In this document: positions 7,768 through 16,503 of the stretch, piece after piece
Layout: every line of letters starts with the position of its first letter
How positions within the stretch are numbered: the first letter of the stretch is position 1
NCBI RefSeq assembly: GCF_007827275.1
Contig: NZ_VISE01000001.1
Span: 4,092,001-4,156,000, forward strand
DNA: 64,000 bases
From: Gillisia sp. Hel_I_86
GTDB taxonomy: Bacteria; Bacteroidota; Bacteroidia; Flavobacteriales; Flavobacteriaceae
Reading direction: 5' to 3'
Position numbers and translations under genes: made by a program
The notes under the pieces: model-generated
The model's input: the letters and a program-made list of their open reading frames with translations, nothing else
Database searches by the model: none
What the model was told of the DNA's origin: nothing

Positions 7768-7867
7768 CAAGAACCTCGGGGCAAGCCCACGAGGTATGCA
7801 TTGGAAAATATTTTTAAAAATTCGAGGCAAGCCTCGGGGAATTAAACCCTCAATGAGGGATTAAATT
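7768..7867. repeat. tandem hairpins resembling ends of another IS200-like element
   Basis: Directly beyond the IS200 copy are three potential stems: CCTCG...CGAGG with GGGC/GCCC inside (about 7773-7793), CGAGGC-AA-GCCTCG (7823-7836) and CCCTC-AAT-GAGGG (about 7846-7858). The last is preceded by ATTAAACC, the same octamer that precedes the first hairpin of the IS200 copies. This looks like an end of a related element whose transposase is absent, or a non-autonomous relative. It runs up to the IS1595-type element. Confidence 0.4.
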
Positions 7868-8858
7868 TTGATTACACTTGATTATGCCACTAAACTATAA
7901 TTTCTTTATCTTTAAACACAGGTTAAAGTTATGAATTTACTACATTTTATAGAACAATTTCCTGATGAAACCTCCTGTAAGGTTCATCTGCGAGATGTAA
8001 GGGAAAGGGATGGCCTAATATGTAAAAAGTGCAATGGCACGAAACATTATTGGCTTAAGGCAAAGTGGATGTGGCAGTGCAGCGACTGCCGCTTTAGGAC
8101 AACTCTACGCAGCGGTACGATGATGGAGCATTCCAACCTACCGGTCCGGACATGGTACCTGGCCATGGCGTTTATGACCTATAGCAAGAAAGGGATATCT
8201 GCCACCGAACTCCAGCGCCAGCTTAACCACTCACGTTACACCACGATATGGTCCTTGATGCACAAGATAAGAACCGCCGTGGGCAAGCGCGACGACCTGT
8301 ACAAACTGGAGGACATGGTAGAGTTCGACGAGGGCTATTTTGAAGTTGCCACCAAAGAAAAGGACAAGCAGCAACTAAAGAGGGGTCGCGGAAGCCAGAG
8401 ACAATCCAATGTGGCTGTAATGGCAGAGTCCACACCTTTGGAAGATTTGCAAACGGGCAAAAAGTCAAGTCATTGCCGATACTTTAAGATGAAGGTATTG
8501 GACACGCACAGAGCAGAAGAGGTAAACACCACTATTGCCAATAGCTTTGATGAAATGTCGATCGTATTCAGCGATAAGAGCACATCCTACGTGGATATAT
8601 CAGACTATGTTGAAATGCATGTGACCGAAAAATCGAGCAGGGAAACCACGGTCACAACCCTTAAATGGGTGCATATAGCAATTAGCAACGCAAAGCGCAC
8701 CCTGTTAGGTATTTACCATAAAATAAAAGGTAAATATCTACAGAATTACCTCCATGAATTTTGCTATAAACTAAACAGAAGATATTTTGGTGAACGTTTA
8801 TTTGACAGGCTGGTTTTAGCGGTAAGTTTTCAATACTGGTATAAAAGTGTGTAATCAA
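7868..8858 (+). mobile_element. IS1595-family element A
   Basis: It is delimited by a short inverted repeat, TTGATTACAC at 7868-7877 and its complement GTGTAATCAA at 8849-8858, which encloses the transposase gene with 53 bases on the left. I see no 8-bp target duplication (flanks ATTAAATT and TTAATTCA). The boundaries are therefore tentative. Confidence 0.55.
7931..8854 (+). CDS. IS1595-family transposase with zinc ribbon
   Basis: This protein has 307 residues. The N-terminal zinc ribbon has CKKC (about residues 31-34) and CSDC (about 50-53). A helical region with KKGISATELQRQL follows, then an ISXO2-type DDE domain. Acidic residues lie in VEFDEGYFEV (about 131-140) and FSDKST, and the later catalytic position is ISNAKRTLLG (Asn followed by Lys), the DDN(K) variant used in part of this family. 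The C-terminal FCYKLNRRYFGERLFDRL is the conserved family tail. Length and frame look normal. Confidence 0.9.
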   Translation: MNLLHFIEQFPDETSCKVHLRDVRERDGLICKKCNGTKHYWLKAKWMWQCSDCRFRTTLRSGTMMEHSNLPVRTWYLAMAFMTYSKKGISATELQRQLNHSRYTTIWSLMHKIRTAVGKRDDLYKLEDMVEFDEGYFEVATKEKDKQQLKRGRGSQRQSNVAVMAESTPLEDLQTGKKSSHCRYFKMKVLDTHRAEEVNTTIANSFDEMSIVFSDKSTSYVDISDYVEMHVTEKSSRETTVTTLKWVHIAISNAKRTLLGIYHKIKGKYLQNYLHEFCYKLNRRYFGERLFDRLVLAVSFQYWYKSV

Positions 8859-8871
8859 TTAATTCATTATA

Positions 8872-9839
8872 TTGACTTAGGCACTTAATTACTAATATTT
8901 TTTATAAGACATGGCGATGCGTTTACCATTCGTATCATAAGATTTTCGAATATTCCTTCCTTCATGAAGCTTCGGTTGAACCTATAGCAGTACTCATCCA
9001 AATAGTCCTGAAGGTCCCAGACGTGGTGGTGCATTCCCCTGAGCCATCCCTTGAGGTTCATTATAGCCCTATGGAGATCGGGGAAATTGGCTCCTTTCTT
9101 TCCCGACGGGATCTGCACTAGATTCTCGAAGACCTTGGCCAAGGGGCCATAACCTGACCATTGGTCAGTGGTCACATTGGCATCTACAGCGATATGATGC
9201 TTCATGAAATCACCCAACGATGCTGCATCGGCATGGGATATCTCTCGGGCGTAGAGCCTTGAAACGCCCTTTTTCTTTTTCTGAATACCAACTACCACGA
9301 GCTTTTTGCTCCCATTTTTTCTTCCACGCACCCCCTCTTCCTGTCCACCAAAGACTGTTTCGTCCACTTCGGCGGTTCCGGTTATGGGGTGGTCTCCAGA
9401 GCTTTTCATGGCCTTCATGACCTTGCGCTTGAAAGACCAGCAGGTCTTTTGCCTAAGCTCCAATTTTCGGCTGAGTTCGGTAGAGGTGATGCCCTTTTTG
9501 TTTGTGGCCACGAAATAGACTATGTAGAACGCCTTGACAAGATCGAACTTGACCATATGAAAAAGTGTGTTGGCAGTCGGGGACTCCGTATAATTGCAAC
9601 TGGTGCACTGCCGCGAAGCAGCTGGCACGCCCTTACAGGATTTCCCATGCCCGCATTTACGGCATAAAAAACCGTTGCCCCATTTTAGCTCTGCCAAATA
9701 GGCGAGGCAGTCTCCTTTCGAGGAATACCGTTCCTGAAACTCGAAAAGAGATAGGCTTTTAAATCTTTGCTCCATAATTTCAACAGTTGTTTGCCCTAAT
9801 ATAATGACTTTATTACTAATAACAAAGTGCCTAAGTCAA
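8872..9839 (-). mobile_element. IS1595-family element B
   Basis: A 15-bp inverted repeat, TTGACTTAGGCACTT, is at 8872-8886 and, reversed, at 9825-9839. The flanking octamers TCATTATA (8864-8871) and TAATTATA (9840-9847) match at 7 of 8 positions, as expected for an aged 8-bp duplication of this family. It lies only 13 bases from element A, so the two may have inserted in the same hotspot or one beside the other's end. Confidence 0.75.
8885..9775 (-). CDS. IS1595-family transposase, distinct from its neighbour
   Basis: This protein has 296 residues. The zinc ribbon has CRKCGHG (about 38-44) and CTSCNY (about 57-62). The NKKGITSTELSRKL helix follows. The DDE/ISXO2 domain has AEVDETVFGG (about 135-144), TDQWSGY (about 203-209) and FPDLHRAIMNLKGWLRG (His/Asn/Lys region, about 232-248). 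The tail is EYCYRFNRSF. It shares the family fold with the neighbouring transposase but not its sequence, so the two are different elements. Its last codons overlap the inverted repeat at 8882-8886. Confidence 0.9.
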   Translation of the reverse strand: MEQRFKSLSLFEFQERYSSKGDCLAYLAELKWGNGFLCRKCGHGKSCKGVPAASRQCTSCNYTESPTANTLFHMVKFDLVKAFYIVYFVATNKKGITSTELSRKLELRQKTCWSFKRKVMKAMKSSGDHPITGTAEVDETVFGGQEEGVRGRKNGSKKLVVVGIQKKKKGVSRLYAREISHADAASLGDFMKHHIAVDANVTTDQWSGYGPLAKVFENLVQIPSGKKGANFPDLHRAIMNLKGWLRGMHHHVWDLQDYLDEYCYRFNRSFMKEGIFENLMIRMVNASPCLIKNISN

Positions 9840-9936
9840 TAATTATATTATCTATAAACATAACATAATACCAAGACCAATAAATGATAATAATACTTTC
9901 ATACTAGCCACGGTATTATATAAAGTTCATTATATT

Positions 9937-10140
9937 TTATCCAAATATTTTCGATTTTTATCCCCAGACTTTTTAAACTGTGTAGGTGTCATTCCTGTCA
10001 TCTTTTTAAACTGATTGCTCAAATAGGCAACACTACTATAGTTAAGTTTAAAAGCTATCTCACTCAAGGTTAACTCATCATAAACAATGAGTTCTTTTAT
10101 GTGCTCAATTTTTTGGTTAAACTGACAACCATTTTTTTAT
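9937..10140 (-). pseudogene. AraC-family regulator, C-terminal helix-turn-helix remnant
   Basis: The minus strand reads KIEHIKELIVYDELTLSEIA, then KLNYSSVAYLSNQFKKMTGM, then TPTQFKK and a stop at about 9937. This is the second half of an AraC DNA-binding domain common in Bacteroidota. An in-frame TAA at about 10140 precedes it, and no start codon or first helix-turn-helix is left. The nearby IS1595 element and its imperfect flanks suggest insertion followed by deletion. A nearly identical type of relic lies at 52160. Confidence 0.75.
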
Positions 10141-10152
10141 TCAAGAGAAATT

Positions 10153-10186
10153 GTAAAACCAACAAGTGCATTGTAGTTGGTTTTAC
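10153..10186. repeat. 11-bp perfect inverted repeat with 12-base loop
   Basis: GTAAAACCAAC (10153-10163) and GTTGGTTTTAC (10176-10186) are exact complements. The element sits between the AraC relic and the DUF4249 gene, about 185 bases past the end of that gene. It could be a terminator stem without a clear T-tract, an operator of the lost regulator, or a mobile-element end. I see no other feature in the rest of this 530-base gap. Confidence 0.5.
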
Positions 10187-10369
10187 GTTATTAGTCTCCA
10201 ATATTTACTCTAAAACTACCATGTTGCTATAAATTTATAGTGTTTTAAGGAATATTCCGTATTAATTTGAAAGGCAATCTTCAATATTTGATATTTAAAT
10301 GATGCCTTTACCAGGTTATTTGCTTTTTGCCTTTTGTTGTAATTATCTTTGGAAATATTAAAACTTCCT

Positions 10370-11245
10370 CTACTCGACGAACGTATAAACCTCATTTACA
10401 AATTCTGTAACCCTAAAATACCCAAAAGCATAATCATCGGGATTTTCTGGATTTATGTAATTACCTTTTAGCCGTGTTGGTACGGTTGCAAAGGGGTCTC
10501 CTGCATTATCGCCTTGCTCAATTAATGTATCCAAAAAATCATAATATTGTTCGGATATGCCAAACAGGTATATATCTACCATATCTCCGGGTAGTATCTC
10601 ATCTGCTTGGTCGGCCTCGTTTTCTTCATAAAAAACAGACATTTCGTTGCCATTTGTAAATTCGTCAGATAAGACTACCCTTAGAGGCAGCAAATCATTA
10701 CCTTCCAAAAATGTGGCATAATAAAAATTCATCTTATCTTCTGGATCATTAAAATAGATGGTTAGGTCTAGCTCTTCTTCGTCTGAACCACCTATACGGG
10801 ATTGCTCTATTCTATCTATTTCAGGAACAGGTATTAGTGTTTCTTGAGCGGTATAGGCCTCATTATTATAAATCACCTCTAAGTTATAGGTGTTGTTGAT
10901 TATTGGTTCAAAATCTGCGGTTGTATAACGACCATCCTGTTGGTCTTCGAAAATAAACACATCGCCGTTTGTAACGTTTGCAACCCTTACAGATGCGCCT
11001 GTTACAGGGCTTGGTGTTAGATCGTAAAATGGGGTGGATAGGCTTAATTTTATGGTTTGGTTATTTCCTAACGAGCCTTTTTCCCAACCTAGAGATGCTT
11101 CAATAACCAAACGTGGGGCTTCGGTTGGTACGCTTATATCTACCACATCTGTGCAGGAAAAAGCAATTAAACCAAGTAAAGCCATTTTTAGTGCGTGTTT
11201 TGATTTTAATATGTTTTTGCGTATTATTTCTATTAAAGTGTTCAT
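10370..11245 (-). CDS. DUF4249-family outer-membrane lipoprotein
   Basis: This protein has 291 residues. A signal peptide ends in the lipobox LIAFSC (Cys 31), so it should be lipid-anchored, most likely at the outer membrane. The beta-rich body (VTGASVRVAN, DGRYTTADFEPIINNTYNLEV) and the C-terminal half with NPEDPDD-like turns are typical of DUF4249. This family is always seen beside TonB receptors of the type found 4 bases upstream and is thought to be their surface lipoprotein partner, as SusD is for SusC. Co-transcription is almost certain. The substrate is unknown. Confidence 0.85.
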   Translation of the reverse strand: MNTLIEIIRKNILKSKHALKMALLGLIAFSCTDVVDISVPTEAPRLVIEASLGWEKGSLGNNQTIKLSLSTPFYDLTPSPVTGASVRVANVTNGDVFIFEDQQDGRYTTADFEPIINNTYNLEVIYNNEAYTAQETLIPVPEIDRIEQSRIGGSDEEELDLTIYFNDPEDKMNFYYATFLEGNDLLPLRVVLSDEFTNGNEMSVFYEENEADQADEILPGDMVDIYLFGISEQYYDFLDTLIEQGDNAGDPFATVPTRLKGNYINPENPDDYAFGYFRVTEFVNEVYTFVE

Positions 11246-11249
11246 TTTA

Positions 11250-13652
11250 TTAAAATTTGAAGTTATAGGTTATTGAAGGGATAATACCAAATATGGAAGT
11301 CCTTGTTGCTTCGTTTGCTCCTGTATTATAATTTTGACCGAATGTTATAGAGGCGGCATTTCTTCTATTGTACATATTATAAATGCTAAAAACCCATTCG
11401 CCTTTCCATTGCTTATCTGGTTTGCGATTGGGTTTGTAGGTTGCCGAAACATCTATCCTATGGTAAGCAGGTAATCTATTGGCATTTCTATTGTTGTAGA
11501 TCACAACAGAAGATCCGTCGTATTCAAATTGACCGGTTGGATACGTAACTGGGCGACCGGTTTGATAGACTGCATTTGCGCTAAATGTCCAATTATCTGT
11601 AAATTTATACATTCCTGTGATGGAAATATCGTGTGTGCGATCAAAAGGCGCATTATACCAATTGCCATTATTAATTCCCGGACCTCCTGCAATTCCACCA
11701 AAAGAGCGTTGCTCTGTTTTGGCCAAAGTATATGAAAACCAGCCCGTAAAGCGCCCTTTGTTTTTTCTAAACATCAATTCCAAACCATAGGCTCTTGCTT
11801 CGCCATTTAAAATTTCGGTTTCGATGGTGTTATTACCTATTAAATCTGCACCATCAATATAGTCAATTCGGTTGTCGGTAGTTTTATAATAGGTTTCTGC
11901 TTCAAAGGAATATGTATTGTCATTGAATTTTTTATAATACCCTAAAGCATATTGGTTAGACAGTTGCGGTTTTACATAAGTTCCGCTCGTTGTCCAAACG
12001 TCTAAAGGTGTTACTGATGCCGTATTAGATAGCAATTGCAGATATTGTGCTGTACGTGTGTAACTTCCCTTTATTGAAGAATGGTCAGATAATTTGTACG
12101 ACAATCCTAAGCGTGGTTCTAAATTTCCGAATTGTTTAATGGTTTGGCCTCTAGAATATTCTGTTTCTCCAATAGCTTCACCACTTTGGTAGATGCCTAG
12201 TCCTTGGTTATAAACTACTGGCTGATTATTTGCATAATTTGTGATGGCCTGTCCGCCCAATCTGTTGAATGTGCTGTAGCGCAAACCATATCTTGCGGTA
12301 AGCTTATCCGTAATAGTATGTTCTACACTAGCATAAGCTCCTGCTTCAAAAGCCCTTTTTTGGTCTAATTTTAATGGGTTAATGGGTGAGGTGGGCGTAG
12401 ATGGTGTGATTTCTCCAGGATTTAAACCGTATGAAATACCACTTAGCCCAAAGTCTATTTTCAATTTATCGCTTGCATAATAGCCAAAATCGTATTTTAG
12501 GTTGAAATTTTCTATATCTGATATCCAATCCAATTTAACAAAATCGAGTACTATTTGATAGTCGTATTTACTATATATAAGCGATAAGTTAGAGAATAGT
12601 TTATCGTTAAAAATATGGTTCCAGCGTAGGTTACCAGTGATGTTACCGTAGTTACTATCCAAAAGGCTTGATATATTAAAAACATCTCTACCGAAATAGC
12701 TTGATAAATATATTTTATTGTTTTCGTTAATTTCATAATTGGTTTTTAGGTTTAGATCGTAAAAACTAATTTTACTATTACCTAAATCGTCTGCAAGCCC
12801 CATAAAAAGCTGTGCATATGTTGTTCTCCCTGCCAAAAGAAAAGAGCCCTTCTTTTTAAACAAAGGGGCTTCTACGGCAAGCCTACTTGAAATTAACCCA
12901 ATACCTCCATTAAGCTCTAGCCTTTTATTGTTACCGTCTTTTTGCCTTACATCTAAGACCGAAGCTGTTCTACCACCGAATTTAGCAGGAATATCACCTT
13001 TATATAGCTTTACATCTTTAATGGCATCATTATTAAAAACCGAAAAAAGTCCAAAAAAGTGAGACGTATTATAAATAATCGCTTCGTCTAAAAGCACTAA
13101 ATTTTGATCTACGGCTCCTCCCCTGACGTTAAAACCCGCAGAACCTTCTCCATTATTGGACACTCCTGGCAGAAGCTGAATGGTCTTTATAAGATCGACT
13201 TCACCTAATACGGCAGGTGCCAGTTTAATTGTTTCCGCTTTTAAAATAACAACGCCCATTTGAGGCTTCCGAATGTTTAATCTCCCTGAATTTTCAGCTG
13301 CTGTAATCACTACCTCATCAAGTGTGCTTGGATCATCTTTAATTTCAATGTTGAGTTTTGTATCTTTATTAAGAAATACCTCTTTTTGTATTTCTTTGTA
13401 TCCTAAATACGAAACAACCAATATGTATTTTCCTTCTGGCGCCGTTATTGAGTAAAAGCCATATTCATTTGTGGTTGTGCCTATTGTTGTACCTTTTAAA
13501 TAAACCGTTGTGGCAAACATTGTTTCGCCATTTGTTTCATCGCTAATAGTTCCTCGCAAGGTGTATTCTTCTTGGGCAAATATCATGCTGTTAATTAAAA
13601 TAAAAAATAATGATGAAAAAGATTTTTTGAACAATTGATTTGAATATTGCAT
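11250..13652 (-). CDS. TonB-dependent receptor with carboxypeptidase-like N-terminal domain
   Basis: This is an 800-residue outer-membrane receptor. A signal peptide (to about residue 26, MIFAQ) is followed by a CarboxypepD_reg-like beta sandwich (27-110; LRGTISDETNGE, NEYGFYSITAPEGKY). A plug follows (about 115-240; LDEVVITA, LPGVSNNGEGSAGFNVRGG), then the barrel ending SITYNFKF. It pairs with the DUF4249 lipoprotein immediately downstream. The ISVSATYKP-like and RNAASITFG strands are typical of this subfamily. It is AT-rich compared with the metabolic genes to the right. It is probably expressed from a promoter in the 146-base gap before 13799, where no regulator site stands out. Confidence 0.9.
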   Translation of the reverse strand: MQYSNQLFKKSFSSLFFILINSMIFAQEEYTLRGTISDETNGETMFATTVYLKGTTIGTTTNEYGFYSITAPEGKYILVVSYLGYKEIQKEVFLNKDTKLNIEIKDDPSTLDEVVITAAENSGRLNIRKPQMGVVILKAETIKLAPAVLGEVDLIKTIQLLPGVSNNGEGSAGFNVRGGAVDQNLVLLDEAIIYNTSHFFGLFSVFNNDAIKDVKLYKGDIPAKFGGRTASVLDVRQKDGNNKRLELNGGIGLISSRLAVEAPLFKKKGSFLLAGRTTYAQLFMGLADDLGNSKISFYDLNLKTNYEINENNKIYLSSYFGRDVFNISSLLDSNYGNITGNLRWNHIFNDKLFSNLSLIYSKYDYQIVLDFVKLDWISDIENFNLKYDFGYYASDKLKIDFGLSGISYGLNPGEITPSTPTSPINPLKLDQKRAFEAGAYASVEHTITDKLTARYGLRYSTFNRLGGQAITNYANNQPVVYNQGLGIYQSGEAIGETEYSRGQTIKQFGNLEPRLGLSYKLSDHSSIKGSYTRTAQYLQLLSNTASVTPLDVWTTSGTYVKPQLSNQYALGYYKKFNDNTYSFEAETYYKTTDNRIDYIDGADLIGNNTIETEILNGEARAYGLELMFRKNKGRFTGWFSYTLAKTEQRSFGGIAGGPGINNGNWYNAPFDRTHDISITGMYKFTDNWTFSANAVYQTGRPVTYPTGQFEYDGSSVVIYNNRNANRLPAYHRIDVSATYKPNRKPDKQWKGEWVFSIYNMYNRRNAASITFGQNYNTGANEATRTSIFGIIPSITYNFKF

Positions 13653-13798
13653 ATATAATTTGATTGTTTTAAAATAGATTATTTTGCTTTGTCGGTAATG
13701 TCTAAAGGTTTACGCTTGGCTGTGATGCAAGCCAGCCTTATATACTATATTATGAAGGTTATAATTGCCATATTATTGGATGCGGCGTTGTAAATTTA

Positions 13799-14551
13799 TT
13801 AGCGATTTACCTCATCCAATAATTTTTGTTTTTTCATAATCTTTAATACTATGTAAATCATCGATGAAGCCAAAGCGCCATAAAACCAGAAGTCATATTC
13901 AAATCCAATAGCCTTTCCTTTTACCGTTTTGCCTAAAAAACCAAAAGCCCAAAATATTAGAAACACGGCTGCTAAACCGTTTTTCTCTTTTTTTAATGCC
14001 TTTTTTATACTAAATGGATATTTGGCTTTTTGATAATATTTAAATGAGGGTATAAACGCAGGTGTTTTTTTTGCCCAATCCAGATAAGTGTTTCCAAATT
14101 TTTGTCTTAAAAAACTTTCTTCGGTATACATTATACGTTCATAATAAAATGCATATAACAAAATGAAGGCTATCACAAACCAAGTGTTATTAGTGAGCAA
14201 TGCCACGCCAAGCCATATAAAGAAATTACCCAAATATAAAGGATGCCTAACTATTGAATAGATGCCTGTTGTGTTCAGCTCTTCAGCAATTTGCCCTTCT
14301 TTTGTATTTCTTCCAGAAGTGTTTATTGGCGTATGAGCCACCGTGACCACCCTTATATACAAGCCAAATAAACTAATGCCAAGCCAGATGTAGTTGAATA
14401 ATTGCGGTATCGAATTGTCTGTTATCTCATTTTTGTGATATTCTGAATGGATAAATACCGATAGACCGATAACTAAAATAATCAATGGCAAATAACTTCT
14501 ATTTTTAAATAAAAAGTCGCCTTGTGTTTTCAATTCTTCTTGTAGTGCCAT
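13799..14551 (-). CDS. isoprenylcysteine-carboxyl-methyltransferase-like membrane protein
   Basis: This protein has 250 residues with about six hydrophobic segments. The central motif SIVRHPLYLGNFFIWLG (about residues 97-113) and the later YERIMYTEESFLRQKFG (about 136-152) are the SAM-binding RHPxYxG and ER..E elements of the ICMT/PEMT membrane methyltransferase fold. Relatives in Gram-negative bacteria methylate lipid phosphate groups or unknown small molecules, so a lipid A or lipid substrate is possible but unproven. It lies 74 bases downstream of the AraC-type regulator stop and runs in the same direction, so the two may form a unit. Confidence 0.75.
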   Translation of the reverse strand: MALQEELKTQGDFLFKNRSYLPLIILVIGLSVFIHSEYHKNEITDNSIPQLFNYIWLGISLFGLYIRVVTVAHTPINTSGRNTKEGQIAEELNTTGIYSIVRHPLYLGNFFIWLGVALLTNNTWFVIAFILLYAFYYERIMYTEESFLRQKFGNTYLDWAKKTPAFIPSFKYYQKAKYPFSIKKALKKEKNGLAAVFLIFWAFGFLGKTVKGKAIGFEYDFWFYGALASSMIYIVLKIMKKQKLLDEVNR

Positions 14552-14624
14552 ACTTTAATGATTTAAATTCCCTTAAAGAACGACATGTAGATGTACAAGA
14601 TTATTTGCAGGTTGTCCAGAATGC

Positions 14625-15674
14625 TTATTCTGCACCAATTATCTTTTTTTTAGCAATAGAATTCTTGAATTGCGTAGGAGTTATTCCTTTGACTTTCTTG
14701 AATGTAGCATTAAAAGTGGACTTGGAGCTAAAACCAACTTCTGTTGCCATCCCAAAAAGGGTAAAATGGTCATATTGGTCGTTTTTCAGGTTTTTTACAA
14801 ACGCTTCAACCCTATATTCATTTACAAAATCTTGAAAACTTTTCTCTAAATGTAAGTTTAGAACTTCAGAAATATACTGTCTGGGAATATTTAATTTTTT
14901 TGAGACCTCATGAATCGATAATCTAGAATCCACAAACAATTTTTCTTTTTCCATTGCCTGTATTAAAGCGTTTTTATATTTTTCAATCAATTCAGGCTTT
15001 AGGTTAGAGGATTTGTACTTGTTAATCTTGGCATTTGGTATAAGTTCCTTTGGTTTGCTTATGAAATAAAATGTGATAAAATAAAACAAGAATGCAACAA
15101 CAAGGAGCAAATAGGTATTAAAATCGTCATCATCAGAAAATACAATGGGTGCCAACTCAACCAAATCAAGAACACCATTTATATATGAAATGCTCATTAT
15201 TAAAACAATAGGGACAACAAAGTACAGAATCCAATTTGCCCTTTTAGTTTTAAGTAAGTTGTATAAAACATATATTAAGTAACCCAAAAACACAAACTCA
15301 ATTAACGTCTCTATTATTTCTAAAAAATCGTTTTCCCGATCTGAGACAATTTCCAATGTTTCAATTAAAAATGAAAATAAACTGGGCAAGAAAAATAAAT
15401 AATCCCTTTTTAAAAAAACCTCATTGTCCGATCTAAAATATTTAAAATACAAAAAAAGGAACGTCAGGAATAGCGAACTGTCAAACAGAAACCAATCTGC
15501 GCCATCTATAAAAAGGTTGTTATCATCACTACCAATTATGTATAACAGTATAGATACAATACTTCCAAAAAACAGCCAAAAAGTTGCTTTCTTATATTTC
15601 TTTTTGGTTCTATAAAAAATAAATAAAATAAAAAGGCCTTGCAGCAAGGCAACAATTTGGATGATTTTAAGCAT
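14625..15674 (-). CDS. AraC-family regulator with seven-helix membrane N-terminus
   Basis: This protein has 349 residues. Seven hydrophobic helices occupy about residues 1-205. A linker (ELIPNAKINKYKSSNL) leads to an AraC DNA-binding domain (about 225-345). Its first helix-turn-helix includes LSIHEVSKKLNIPRQYISEVL and its second includes FTLFGMATEVGFSSKSTFN. The KVKGITPTQFK tail is the family signature. This membrane-bound AraC arrangement is common in Flavobacteriia and is thought to sense membrane or external signals. It is read toward the methyltransferase gene and probably regulates nearby genes; the target is not visible. Confidence 0.85.
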   Translation of the reverse strand: MLKIIQIVALLQGLFILFIFYRTKKKYKKATFWLFFGSIVSILLYIIGSDDNNLFIDGADWFLFDSSLFLTFLFLYFKYFRSDNEVFLKRDYLFFLPSLFSFLIETLEIVSDRENDFLEIIETLIEFVFLGYLIYVLYNLLKTKRANWILYFVVPIVLIMSISYINGVLDLVELAPIVFSDDDDFNTYLLLVVAFLFYFITFYFISKPKELIPNAKINKYKSSNLKPELIEKYKNALIQAMEKEKLFVDSRLSIHEVSKKLNIPRQYISEVLNLHLEKSFQDFVNEYRVEAFVKNLKNDQYDHFTLFGMATEVGFSSKSTFNATFKKVKGITPTQFKNSIAKKKIIGAE

Positions 15675-15779
15675 TTGTTCCGTTTTTTAATGAGCTACCC
15701 CACGGCAGAGTCATTGAGGTATTAGAATAGCGTTAATTTATTTTATTGTACTTGGGTGTGTGATTTAAACTCTATTCTT

Positions 15780-16255
15780 TGTTCCATTCTTTCGGGGGTA
15801 CCCCCAAAGGAATGGTCGCCAAATCAAGCTTGATCCGTCCTTCAAATTTAATGTATAATTGTTGGATGGTCAAACTCCAATTTTGGATCGGGCTTGTCCA
15901 TTTTTTCTGAATGTGCTTTGTGGCCAGGGCTTCCAGATCAGAAAAAACATGGATGAGGGCCGGCCCCTTGTGTGCAAAGGCCTCTTTTAGTACAGGTTTT
16001 TACATTTTTGAATTGTTCTACGTTCCCGGCTTCTATGTTCATTGCCCCCTCAACTGGCCAAAGTCTATTTTGCTGTCATATTTCCATGACCGGCCCCTGC
16101 CTTTTTTCTGCTTCCCAGTAGATTTGTACAAAAGGTCGGCATCATCGCGCAACCGGCTCACCAACCGGAAGCCGCTGTCCTGCAATTTCGCCACAAAACC
16201 GAGTTTGGAGAAATAGGCATCGGTCACCAGATATAATTTTTGTTAGACCTATATA
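15780..16255 (-). pseudogene. decayed DDE transposase fragment
   Basis: The minus strand from about 16245 to 16039 reads KLYLVTDAYFSKLGFV, then LVSRLRDDADLLY, then KYDSKIDFGQL. This matches a DDE-type transposase segment (VTDAYFSK and SRLRDDADL are recognisable). A stop and a frame change precede it. Beyond 16039 the match seems to continue only in other frames, for example MNIEAGNVEQFKNVKT. It is a remnant of an insertion sequence that cannot be assigned to a group from this little. The remaining 250 bases up to the MFS gene hold nothing but the palindrome at 16420. Confidence 0.6.
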
Positions 16256-16419
16256 ACGGGATTTCCCTGGTGAAGCAAAATTGGCAGCCATTCGAAAGCA
16301 ACTTTCAATATGCTTATAATCAAAATGTTACCCTATTTGTGGAATTATTGTTCTTAATATATTTTGCTAATTTAGAAGTGTTTAAATTATAATTGAACGG
16401 AGTATTGAAACCATTATTT

Positions 16420-16440
16420 ATGGTTAAAAAAATTAACCAT
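16420..16440 (-). terminator. hairpin downstream of the CopB/MFS operon
   Basis: ATGGTTAA (16420-16427) and TTAACCAT (16433-16440) form a perfect 8-bp stem with a 5-base A/T loop, about 65 bases after the stop of the MFS gene on the minus strand. It is AT-rich and lacks a clean T-run, so it is a weak intrinsic terminator at best. An operator role is an alternative. Confidence 0.35.
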
Positions 16441-16503
16441 ATTTTTAAAAGAAGCCTATAGGATAATGAATATTTTACTATGATCAGTGCGTTTTTCCTT
16501 CTT

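Noticed and set aside
15911-16216. A 101-codon plus-strand frame between the AraC and MFS genes
   Set aside because: It is antisense to a recognisable transposase fragment and has no family features.
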